Of a stretch of DNA of 64,000 nucleotides, positions 48,694 to 55,814 are shown piece after piece. The notes beneath the pieces are model-generated. The model did no database searches, had not been told where the DNA came from, and was given only the letters and a program-made list of their open reading frames with translations. The position numbers and the translations under genes are program-made. Origin of the DNA: Carboxylicivirga sediminis (lineage in GTDB: Bacteria > Bacteroidota > Bacteroidia > Bacteroidales > Marinilabiliaceae); NCBI RefSeq assembly GCF_018156225.1, contig NZ_JAGTAR010000005.1, positions 62,001 through 126,000 of the forward strand, given 5' to 3'. The stretch's first letter is position 1. Every line of letters starts with the position of its first letter.

Positions 48694-49686
48694 TCAATGC
48701 TTATGCCCCGAGAAGTAGCGCATAAATTGTACACGCTCGAAAACTTCGGGATTAGCAGACGCACCTTGACTCAAACGTCCTTTGAATTCATTAATTGAGT
48801 TGACTCCACGCCGCACCATCCAAGCATCAAGCTCTTTCAACATAGCGCCAATTACTTCCGCCCCTTCTTTATAAATAGCTGAAACCACCTCTACAGACGA
48901 AGCACCGGCCATCAGCATTTTCACCATTGCCCGATAATCCTGTATGCCTGTAGAAGCAACTAAGTCGCAACCAGCCTGCGATGAAGCTATTGAAATCCAT
49001 CGCAATGAATTCACATAGTCATCGGCATTGGAATACACTTTTCCGGTAATCACCTGATCATTTTCTATATCGTAATCAACCGATGTGAAGCGGTTAAACA
49101 AAATTAGACCGTTAATACCTGAATGAGATAGACGATGAATCACATTACCAAGATTAGTAAAATAAGGTGCTAATTTAATTCCTACCGGAATTGATAGACG
49201 TTCTTTCACTTTTCGCACAATATCAAAATAGACCTTTTCTATTTCGCCAGCTTCTTCTTTTATTCCAAAAGGCAATTTGAATATATTAAGCTCGATAGCA
49301 TCAGCACCAGCTTCTTCAATTTTATGGGCAAATGACACCCATTCGCTGTAACTGGAACAATTAATACTGGCAATGATAGGAATATCAACACTTTCCTTTG
49401 CTTCTCTAATAAGCGAAACATAGTTTTCCAACACCTCGTTTTTGACCTGATAGTCGTAATAATCATAGAACTCCAGGTTATTGTCATCCATCCCCAGCTG
49501 CTGTCCTATGGTTTGCTCAGCTTCTGCTTTAATCTCTTCTTCAAAAACCGATTTAAGTACAATAGCTGCCGCACCGGCTTTGGCCAGTTTTTTAATACCC
49601 CCAATAGTAGAAGCCAGTCCTGAGCTCCCCACTACAATCGGGTTTTTTATTGGTAATCCTAGATATGTAGTTTCTAAATTTCGCAT
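48694..49686 (-). CDS. Dihydroorotate dehydrogenase-like flavoprotein, catalytic motif altered
   Basis: A 330-residue TIM-barrel FMN protein of the DHOD superfamily. FMN-site Lys residues are in AAAIVLKSV (Lys45) and PVGIKLAPYF, and the phosphate-binding GIQDYRAMVKMLMAGA is at the C-terminal half. The usual active-site loop (N-x-SCPN) reads IELNIFKLPFG at 131-141, so the catalytic Cys is missing. This argues against normal dihydroorotate oxidation. The gene starts 4 bp after nfnB, so it is part of the nfn operon. Its substrate is unknown. Confidence 0.85.
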   Translation of the reverse strand: MRNLETTYLGLPIKNPIVVGSSGLASTIGGIKKLAKAGAAAIVLKSVFEEEIKAEAEQTIGQQLGMDDNNLEFYDYYDYQVKNEVLENYVSLIREAKESVDIPIIASINCSSYSEWVSFAHKIEEAGADAIELNIFKLPFGIKEEAGEIEKVYFDIVRKVKERLSIPVGIKLAPYFTNLGNVIHRLSHSGINGLILFNRFTSVDYDIENDQVITGKVYSNADDYVNSLRWISIASSQAGCDLVASTGIQDYRAMVKMLMAGASSVEVVSAIYKEGAEVIGAMLKELDAWMVRRGVNSINEFKGRLSQGASANPEVFERVQFMRYFSGHKH

Positions 49687-49690
49687 GAGC

Positions 49691-51175
49691 TTAAGGGTTT
49701 AGTTTGTCCTGTAAATAGTTATGCATTGATGCTGCCGCATTTCTTCCATCACCCATTGCCAAGATAACAGTGGCTCCACCTCTTACAATATCACCTCCGG
49801 CAAACATTTCAGGAATAGAAGTCTGCAGCTTTTCTTCATCCACAACGATGGTACCCCAGCGGGTTGTCTCCAGTTGTGGCAGCGAACTTGGTATAAGTGG
49901 ATTTGGCGACACGCCAACACTTACCACTACCGTATCAACCTCAATATCGTACTCAGAGCCCTCCATTGGCACTGGACGACGTCGACCAGAGGCATCAGGC
50001 TCACCCAGCTCCATCTTTTGCACACGCACCTTACTAACACGTCCTGTTTCATCTGCAAAATACTCCACCGGATTCGTCAGAGTCATAAACTCAATTCCTT
50101 CTTCCTGAGCATGCTTAATTTCCTCAACACGCGCCGGCATTTCTTCCATTGAGCGACGATAAATAATCATGGCCCTGTCGGCTCCTAAACGCTTGGCCGT
50201 ACGCACAGAATCCATGGCAGTATTACCGCCTCCGATCACTGCCACATTCTTCCCGCTGATAATTGGCGTATCAGTTGCAGGATTGGCAGCATCCATCAGG
50301 TTAACACGCGTCAAATATTCGTTAGAACTAAGGATGCCTATGTAATTTTCTCCCGGAATATTCATAAAACGAGGTAATCCCGCACCACTTCCTGTGAAAA
50401 AGCCCTGATAGCCTTCTTCTTTCAAATCTTCAATGGTGGCTGTTCGACCTACAATAAAATTCGTTTCAAACTTAACACCCATTTTCTTTAGGTTATCGAT
50501 CTCTACATCAACAATGCTGTTTGGCAAACGAAATTCGGGTATACCGTATTTTAGTACGCCTCCAATCTGATGTAAAGCCTCAAAAACAGTGACATCGTAT
50601 CCTTGCTTGGCCATATCACCTGCAAAGGTTAAACCGGCCGGACCACTGCCAATTACAGCTACTTTAATGCCATTAGGTGCGGCTACCTCAGGCACTGATA
50701 TCTGACCTGATTCGCGTTCATAATCAGCCGCAAAACGCTCCAGATAACCAATGGCCACAGGATCTTTCTCCATTTTTATCTGGTAAAAGCACTTAGCTTC
50801 ACATTGCTTCTCCTGTGGACAAACACGACCACAAACAGCTGGTAATGCACTTGTTTCCTTTAGAACCCGAGCTGCATCCAGGAACTCACCTAACTCGATA
50901 CGCTTGATAAACTTGGGAATATTGATTTCAACAGGACAGCCTGTAATACACGTTGGATCAGGACAATCAAGACAACGACGCGCCTCATTGATAGCTTCTT
51001 CAGCAGTCAATCCTGTATTTACCTCAATATTAGATTTGACGCGCTCATCCGGAGCAACCTCGCCCATATGAACACGCTTAAGCGCAGTGCGCTCTTTATT
51101 TTTAAGCAGTTTACGTACATCTACACGCCATGACTGCTCTCTCTCTTCTTTTAAAAATTCTTTTGTAACAGTCAT
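49691..51175 (-). CDS. nfnB: NfnB-like NADPH oxidoreductase (GltD/GltA family)
   Basis: A 494-residue protein with an N-terminal region carrying Cys for two [4Fe-4S] clusters (CLDCPDPTCITGCPVEINIPK; then CGRVCPQEKQCEAKC). FAD- and NADPH-binding Rossmann domains follow (GSGPAGLTFAGDMA; VIGGGNTAMDSVRTA). Databases often call it glutamate synthase small subunit, but no large subunit is here. Next to it is an NfnA-like gene. The pair is therefore best read as NfnAB, the bifurcating NADH:ferredoxin NADP+ oxidoreductase of anaerobes. Gap to nfnA is 2 bp. Confidence 0.88.
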   Translation of the reverse strand: MTVTKEFLKEEREQSWRVDVRKLLKNKERTALKRVHMGEVAPDERVKSNIEVNTGLTAEEAINEARRCLDCPDPTCITGCPVEINIPKFIKRIELGEFLDAARVLKETSALPAVCGRVCPQEKQCEAKCFYQIKMEKDPVAIGYLERFAADYERESGQISVPEVAAPNGIKVAVIGSGPAGLTFAGDMAKQGYDVTVFEALHQIGGVLKYGIPEFRLPNSIVDVEIDNLKKMGVKFETNFIVGRTATIEDLKEEGYQGFFTGSGAGLPRFMNIPGENYIGILSSNEYLTRVNLMDAANPATDTPIISGKNVAVIGGGNTAMDSVRTAKRLGADRAMIIYRRSMEEMPARVEEIKHAQEEGIEFMTLTNPVEYFADETGRVSKVRVQKMELGEPDASGRRRPVPMEGSEYDIEVDTVVVSVGVSPNPLIPSSLPQLETTRWGTIVVDEEKLQTSIPEMFAGGDIVRGGATVILAMGDGRNAAASMHNYLQDKLNP

Positions 51176-51177
51176 TT

Positions 51178-52008
51178 TTATTTGTCTTTAGATTTTAAGT
51201 ATTGCTGCTCGGCACCTTTTTCAATCTCCTTATAGCCATTCAGGCGAAGTAACATCTCATCAAAATCAACCTGATGGGCATCGAATTCAGGACCATCAAC
51301 ACAAACAAATTTTGTTTTACCGCCAACTGTTATACGACAGGCACCGCACATTCCAGTACCATCCACCATGATGGTATTTAAACTTGCCACTGTTGGTACA
51401 TTGTATTCTTTGGTTGTCAGCGCAGCAAATTTCATCATGATTGCTGGCCCAATAACAACGGCCTCGTCCACTTTTTCTCGCTCCATTACTTCTTTCATCC
51501 CATCAGTAATCAAACCTTTTTTACCATAGGAGCCGTCGTCTGTCATAATAATCACCTCATCAGAATATTCTGCTATTTGCTCCTCAAGGATAACTAAGTC
51601 TTTTGTGCGGGCCGCCAGAATGGTCACTACTCGGTTTCCGGCCTTTTTTAGCGCCTCAACAATGGGCAATAAGGGAGCAACGCCAACACCTCCGCCGCAA
51701 GCCAGCACAGTGCCTACTTTTTCGATATGTGTAGCTTCTCCAAGCGGGCCAACCAAATCGGTTAGTTCATCACCCACATTTAAATCGGTAATGCGACGCG
51801 ACGAAACGCCTACTTTTTGTATTACTAACGTAATGGTGCCCCTTTCAGGGTTTGCTGCCGCAATAGTCAAAGGAATCCGTTCCCCTGTTTCACCAACTTT
51901 TACTATCACAAAATGCCCAGCTCGCCGAGCCTTTGCAATACGTGGAGCCTCAATTTCCAGACGAACAACGTTTTCTGAGAAATGCTCCTTTTCGACAATT
52001 TTGTTCAT
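51178..52008 (-). CDS. nfnA: NfnA-like FAD/[2Fe-2S] oxidoreductase subunit
   Basis: A 276-residue FNR-type protein. The FAD-binding barrel has ERIPLTIA and the glycine-rich VLACGGGVGVAPLLPIVEALKKA binds NAD. The C-terminal Cys group (DGTGMCGACRITV, then FVCVDGPEF) fits the [2Fe-2S] cluster of NfnA and PyrK/SudB proteins. With NfnB it would couple NADH and reduced ferredoxin to NADP+ reduction. Operon order is nfnA-nfnB-DHOD-like. Confidence 0.88.
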   Translation of the reverse strand: MNKIVEKEHFSENVVRLEIEAPRIAKARRAGHFVIVKVGETGERIPLTIAAANPERGTITLVIQKVGVSSRRITDLNVGDELTDLVGPLGEATHIEKVGTVLACGGGVGVAPLLPIVEALKKAGNRVVTILAARTKDLVILEEQIAEYSDEVIIMTDDGSYGKKGLITDGMKEVMEREKVDEAVVIGPAIMMKFAALTTKEYNVPTVASLNTIMVDGTGMCGACRITVGGKTKFVCVDGPEFDAHQVDFDEMLLRLNGYKEIEKGAEQQYLKSKDK

Positions 52009-52051
52009 TATAACAAACTATTACTTAGTTATATACCTGAGACCAAGGTAG

Positions 52052-52070
52052 CCAGATAACAAATATCTGG
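52052..52070. repeat. Inverted repeat in the nfnA leader
   Basis: CCAGATA (52052-52058) and TATCTGG (52064-52070) form a 7-bp inverted repeat around ACAAA. It lies about 45 bp before the nfnA ATG, downstream of its predicted start of transcription. It could be an operator or RNA hairpin. Confidence 0.45.
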
Positions 52071-52088
52071 TAATATTTTTAGAATACT

Positions 52089-52122
52089 CAAAGGTAAAAA
52101 TAGCGTTTGAATTAACCTCAAA
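52089..52122 (-). promoter_or_regulatory. nfn operon promoter candidate (TTTG-N22-TACCTTTG)
   Basis: The -7 box TACCTTTG at 52096-52089 is exact. TTTG at 52122-52119 is 22 bp upstream, a few bases longer than the usual 19-21. Confidence 0.45.
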
Positions 52123-52156
52123 TTATGATATTAGTTATCTACTAATTATTTACATG

Positions 52157-52173
52157 CATTCTAAATTAGCCTA
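52157..52173. promoter_or_regulatory. Shared hrb/rbr upstream motif, copy 1
   Basis: CATTCTAAATTAGCCTA lies 95 bp before the hrb ATG. A second copy with 15 of 17 identical bases lies before rubrerythrin. The centre CTAA-A-TTAG is a perfect inverted repeat. A -7-like TACTTTTA follows at 52208-52215. Confidence 0.5.
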
Positions 52174-52267
52174 TCTACACTGATTATAAACTATTTCTGA
52201 AAGTCAATACTTTTATTTAACAAGGCTTATTAATAACTTACCTATCCATCCTAATGAATTAATTCAG

Positions 52268-52972
52268 ATGAATATTGAAGCATTTTTTAAGTTAACTTAC
52301 GGCCTATACATCATCACAACAAAAGATGACAACAAGCTTAACGGCTATATTGCCAATACCGCATTCCAGGTAACAGCAGAACCCTCGCAAATAGCTATCA
52401 GCTGCAGTAAGAATAACCTTAGCTGCCAGATGATTGAGAACAGCGGTGTCTTCTCAATTTCCATACTCAAACAAAATGTCAGTGCCGACATTATTGGCTT
52501 ATTTGGATACAAAAGCGGCAGTGAGATAAATAAATTTGAACACATCAATTATAAGACTGGAAAAAGCGGAGTGCCAATAGTTACGCAAGATTGCCTGGCA
52601 TGGTTCGAATGTAAAGTCAACAAAGCAGTAGATGTAGGTACGCACATTTTATTTATTGCAACCATTGAAGATAATGAACTACTGGATAAGTCAGGTACTC
52701 CTCTGACCTACGCCTATTATCATGAAGTCAAAAAAGGATTAGCTCCTAAGAATGCACCTACTTACATCGATGAATCCAAACTAAAAAAGAGTACATATGA
52801 AAGCAAGGGTAAGCTTCAAAAGTACAAATGTCTGGCGTGTGGTTACATATATGATCCTGAGCTCGGAGACGAAGACTCAGGCATCACACCCGGAACAGCA
52901 TTTGAAGATATACCCGATGACTGGATTTGCCCAACATGCGGTTCAACCAAAGACATGTTTACTCCCATCTAA
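52268..52972 (+). CDS. hrb: High-molecular-weight rubredoxin (flavin reductase-rubredoxin fusion)
   Basis: A 234-residue two-domain protein. Residues 1-160 form an FMN-binding flavin-reductase-like domain ([32 protein letters not shown]). Residues 180-234 form a rubredoxin with the Fe(SCys)4 site ([25 protein letters not shown]). This is the domain order of Hrb, which passes electrons from NADH to flavodiiron oxygen or NO reductases in Moorella-type anaerobes. No FprA gene is adjacent. The start ATG at 52268 gives the full flavin domain. Confidence 0.93.
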   Translation: MNIEAFFKLTYGLYIITTKDDNKLNGYIANTAFQVTAEPSQIAISCSKNNLSCQMIENSGVFSISILKQNVSADIIGLFGYKSGSEINKFEHINYKTGKSGVPIVTQDCLAWFECKVNKAVDVGTHILFIATIEDNELLDKSGTPLTYAYYHEVKKGLAPKNAPTYIDESKLKKSTYESKGKLQKYKCLACGYIYDPELGDEDSGITPGTAFEDIPDDWICPTCGSTKDMFTPI

Positions 52973-52994
52973 CACTCGTTTTAATATTTAGAAA

Positions 52995-53011
52995 CATCCT
53001 AAATTAGCCAA
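52995..53011. promoter_or_regulatory. Shared hrb/rbr upstream motif, copy 2
   Basis: CATCCTAAATTAGCCAA lies 40 bp before the rbr -7 box. It differs from copy 1 at two of 17 positions. Its position is typical of an activator site above a weak promoter. Confidence 0.5.
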
Positions 53012-53050
53012 ACACAACTTCAAAAACATAAAAACACCCCTCTGTTAGTT

Positions 53051-53058
53051 TATATTTG
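53051..53058 (+). promoter_or_regulatory. rbr -7 box TATATTTG
   Basis: Exact TAnnTTTG match 45 bp before the rubrerythrin ATG. No TTG at -33, which fits dependence on an activator. Confidence 0.45.
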
Positions 53059-53102
53059 CTTAACCCAGATCACAAATAGTTAAATAAGATAAAAGAACAA
53101 AC

Positions 53103-53678
53103 ATGGAAAGCTTAAAAGGAACCAAAACCGAACAGAACCTACTAAAAGCCTTTGCTGGAGAATCTCAAGCCCGCAATCGCTATACATACTTTGCCAAACA
53201 AGCCAAAAAAGAAGGATTAGAGCAAATCTCAGCTATTTTTATGGAAACTGCTGAGCAGGAACGTGAGCATGCCAAACGATTCTTTAAGTTTTTAGAAGGT
53301 GGAATGGTAGAAATAACGGCCACATACCCTGCCGGCATTATTGGTGACACAAAAGACAATTTAAAAGCAGCTGCAGACGGCGAAAATGAAGAATGGTCTG
53401 AATTATACCCTGAATTTGCCAGAATAGCCGAAGAGGAAGGTTTTAAGGAAGTAGCTGTTGCCTTTAAAATGATTGCCAAAGTAGAAGCATTTCACGAAGA
53501 AAGATATCGTAAGCTATATGATAACCTGGCCGCAGGCAAAGTGTTTGAAAAAGATGGCAAGGTAACCTGGATGTGCCGCAATTGTGGTTTTATTCACGAA
53601 GGTACAAAAGCACCAAAGATGTGCCCGGCCTGCCTGCATTCACAAGCTTATTTCGAATTAAAAGAATCCAATTACTAA
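53103..53678 (+). CDS. rbr: Rubrerythrin
   Basis: A 191-residue peroxide reductase of anaerobes. The ferritin-like four-helix domain has the di-iron Glu/His residues ([45 protein letters not shown]). The C-terminal rubredoxin domain has [12 protein letters not shown] and [12 protein letters not shown]. Length is normal. It ends in a strong terminator and shares an upstream motif with hrb. Confidence 0.97.
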   Translation: MESLKGTKTEQNLLKAFAGESQARNRYTYFAKQAKKEGLEQISAIFMETAEQEREHAKRFFKFLEGGMVEITATYPAGIIGDTKDNLKAAADGENEEWSELYPEFARIAEEEGFKEVAVAFKMIAKVEAFHEERYRKLYDNLAAGKVFEKDGKVTWMCRNCGFIHEGTKAPKMCPACLHSQAYFELKESNY

Positions 53679-53705
53679 GCCGCAGACTTAAGTATTGGCA
53701 TACAC

Positions 53706-53737
53706 GAGGGCTCCTTCACCGGTGCCCTCTTTTTTTT
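53706..53737 (+). terminator. rbr terminator
   Basis: GAGGGC/GCCCTC stem (53706-53711 with 53724-53729) with a 12-nt loop is followed by T8. Confidence 0.9.
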
Positions 53738-53754
53738 GCATTGCAAAAAGCGTG

Positions 53755-53762
53755 TATTTTTG
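53755..53762 (+). promoter_or_regulatory. Candidate aminotransferase -7 box TATTTTTG
   Basis: Exact TAnnTTTG match 18 bp before the preferred ATG at 53781. A TTTG at 53735-53738 leaves a 16-bp spacer, a little short. The box overlaps a longer ORF start at 53736, so that start is unlikely. Confidence 0.45.
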
Positions 53763-53780
53763 CAGCTCAATTACACAAGC

Positions 53781-54926
53781 ATGAACATTGACGAACGATT
53801 AGAAAACACCAACTTTCCTCTGCCTGCTATTAGGGAGATTAACCTGTCAAAACACCCAAGCAGCATTAGCTTGGGACTGGGCGAATTGAAAAATTTCACT
53901 GTCGACCCACAAATATTTGAAGCTCTCTCTTCCAATTGGAACAACGGCATTTCATATACTCAAAATGCCGGCTTACCAGCTTTGCGGCAGGCCATAGCCA
54001 ATCATCAAAAGCAACAAGATGGCTTTGACTACAACGAAAATCACGTTGTAGTAACCATTGGCGTACAAAATGCTATGTATACATCCATACGCACTTTGCA
54101 AAAGCTTGGTGCGCAAAGAGTTTTAATACCTTCAATTCATTTTGGCATTTATAAGAAAATTCCGGCTGAATTTGGCATGGAAGTTATCTGCTATCCACTG
54201 AACAGCGATTTCAGTATTAACCTGCAAGCATTGGAAGAAATTCTTTTACCGGATGACATCATTATTATTAATTCGCCTTCCAATCCAACTGGCAAAGTCT
54301 TTTCCACTGATGAGTTGAGCAATCTGGGCGAATTATTGTCAAAAAAACTGACAAAAGGCTATGCCATAGCAGATGAAATATACAGTGCATTGGTATATGA
54401 AGGACAAACTGCAGAATCATTTTCTAAATTCTTCAAGCGAACAATTATTGCCAATGGTATATCAAAAAGTGGTGCCGCAGCAGGTTTGCGGGTTGGATGG
54501 CTTATAACCCGCCATGAAAAACTGGCAAAAGCATTTACATCCAACAATGCAACCATCATCAGCACGCCACCTACAGCCAACCAGTATGCCGCCATACCAA
54601 TCATTGATGGCCAAACGACGAATACCATTAACCAATATAACCAGTTTTTAAAAGCGAACCGTGATAAAGTAATGACCATGTTGGATTCCCTTGACATTGA
54701 ATACAACATGCCCAGAGGAAGTTTTTATATTTTCCCCAAAGTTGGCAATAAGATAACTTGTAATATCAAAGACTTTTGCATCACTACGGCCTCAAAACCC
54801 AATGGAGTGGTTGTCATCCCGGGCGTGGCTTTTGGTGCTGAAGAGTACATCCGCATTTCATTGGCAACAGCTGAGATGGATGAAGCTCTTACACGGCTTA
54901 AAAAAGCCATTGAACACTCCCTTTAG
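53781..54926 (+). CDS. PLP-dependent aminotransferase, class I/II
   Basis: A 381-residue PLP enzyme starting at MNIDERLENTNFPL (ATG 53781). The upstream Met at 53736 lies within the promoter region and the added residues look non-coding. PLP Lys is in GISKSGAAAGLRVGW. NSPSNPTGKVFS and IADEIYSALVYEG are cofactor loops. The substrate is not known. It resembles the aspartate/branched-chain aminotransferase group. It converges on the MaoC gene through a shared terminator. Confidence 0.92.
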   Translation: MNIDERLENTNFPLPAIREINLSKHPSSISLGLGELKNFTVDPQIFEALSSNWNNGISYTQNAGLPALRQAIANHQKQQDGFDYNENHVVVTIGVQNAMYTSIRTLQKLGAQRVLIPSIHFGIYKKIPAEFGMEVICYPLNSDFSINLQALEEILLPDDIIIINSPSNPTGKVFSTDELSNLGELLSKKLTKGYAIADEIYSALVYEGQTAESFSKFFKRTIIANGISKSGAAAGLRVGWLITRHEKLAKAFTSNNATIISTPPTANQYAAIPIIDGQTTNTINQYNQFLKANRDKVMTMLDSLDIEYNMPRGSFYIFPKVGNKITCNIKDFCITTASKPNGVVVIPGVAFGAEEYIRISLATAEMDEALTRLKKAIEHSL

Positions 54927-54933
54927 GCATAAA

Positions 54934-54960
54934 AAAAGGTGCAAAAAACTTGCACCTTTT
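54934..54960. terminator. Bidirectional terminator, aminotransferase / MaoC gene
   Basis: An 11-bp stem (54934-54944 with 54950-54960), A-rich before and T-rich after, lies between convergent stop codons. Confidence 0.9.
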
Positions 54961-54981
54961 ACTCTTATATTTTTCTATCGC

Positions 54982-55449
54982 TTAAGCATTGAAGTGATAC
55001 AAGAAAACAATCTCGCCTTCATAGGCTGGTTTTCTGCTACCTTCAATTTCCAGCTTAATACCAATATTAGCTCGTGTTACACCTCGTAGGTTAACAGCGT
55101 TATTAACTTTAGCGTGTAAGCGCACCTTACTGTTAACCAATACAGGGGCGTTAAACTTCAATTTTTCAATACCATAATTAACCTGCATCTTAAGGTTTTG
55201 AACATCCACAATCTGGTTCCATAAGTGTGGCAAGATAGAAACAGTCAAATATCCATGCGCAATAGTATTTCCAAACGGCGATTCGTTCTTCGCTTTTTCA
55301 ACATCGGTATGTATCCACTGATGATCTAATGTTGCATCGGCAAAAAGATTGATTTGTTCTTGAGTAAATTCATGATAATCAGAAATTCCAAGGTCACTAC
55401 CTATTAACTTTTCTAATTCGTCAAAACTCTTAATAACTACTTTACTCAT
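54982..55449 (-). CDS. MaoC-family (R)-specific enoyl-CoA hydratase
   Basis: A 155-residue hot-dog fold protein of the MaoC/PhaJ group, which hydrates trans-2-enoyl-CoA to (R)-3-hydroxyacyl-CoA. The catalytic Asp-His pair is in DATLDHQWIHTD. IAHGYLTVSILPHLW is the conserved hot-dog helix. It may serve fatty-acid or secondary metabolism, but no pathway partner is adjacent. Confidence 0.9.
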   Translation of the reverse strand: MSKVVIKSFDELEKLIGSDLGISDYHEFTQEQINLFADATLDHQWIHTDVEKAKNESPFGNTIAHGYLTVSILPHLWNQIVDVQNLKMQVNYGIEKLKFNAPVLVNSKVRLHAKVNNAVNLRGVTRANIGIKLEIEGSRKPAYEGEIVFLYHFNA

Positions 55450-55814
55450 CGTCTAATTGTTTTTTAATTGAAGCCGCTAAGATAAACTATTTCAACAAAG
55501 CTGCATAATCTGCTTCAACAATGGCAATATCACACATGGAACGAATAGCGGCCATATTCGAAAACGTTTGCAAATCAATATTTTGAATAAAAAAGCTAAG
55601 CATCTGCTAATTACAATCTCTTTCAAACAACCACAATCCCAGCCATAAACACATGATTAACTGAATATTACCAATCACAAACAATTACAACTAGTCATCA
55701 TAGAATGCAAAGCACTCCATTGTCACTATCGCTTAAAACATGCGGTATTCGTAACTTGCCTAAGTGTATTTATATGGCTTAAATAATGCCAACTAAAGAT
55801 TAAAACTTATACAA
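55450..55814. other. 365-bp intergenic stretch between MaoC gene and GH31
   Basis: A short minus-strand ORF (55487-55603) is the only coding-like item. I see no promoter box, terminator or repeat of note. Confidence 0.6.
55487..55603 (-). CDS. Possible 38-residue small protein
   Basis: A minus-strand ORF of 38 codons starting MLSFFIQNIDLQ. The C-terminal half (SMCDIAIVEADYAALLK) has protein-like composition. No ribosome-binding site or homologue is recognised. It may be a remnant of a longer gene, a true small protein, or a chance ORF. It ends 37 bp before the MaoC start. Confidence 0.25.
   Translation of the reverse strand: MLSFFIQNIDLQTFSNMAAIRSMCDIAIVEADYAALLK

Noticed and set aside
49691-51175. 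Glutamate synthase small subunit
   Set aside because: No large subunit is nearby, while an NfnA-like gene is adjacent, so NfnB is preferred.
53736-53780. Upstream start for the aminotransferase gene
   Set aside because: It lies in the rbr terminator tail and promoter region, and the added residues are not family-like.
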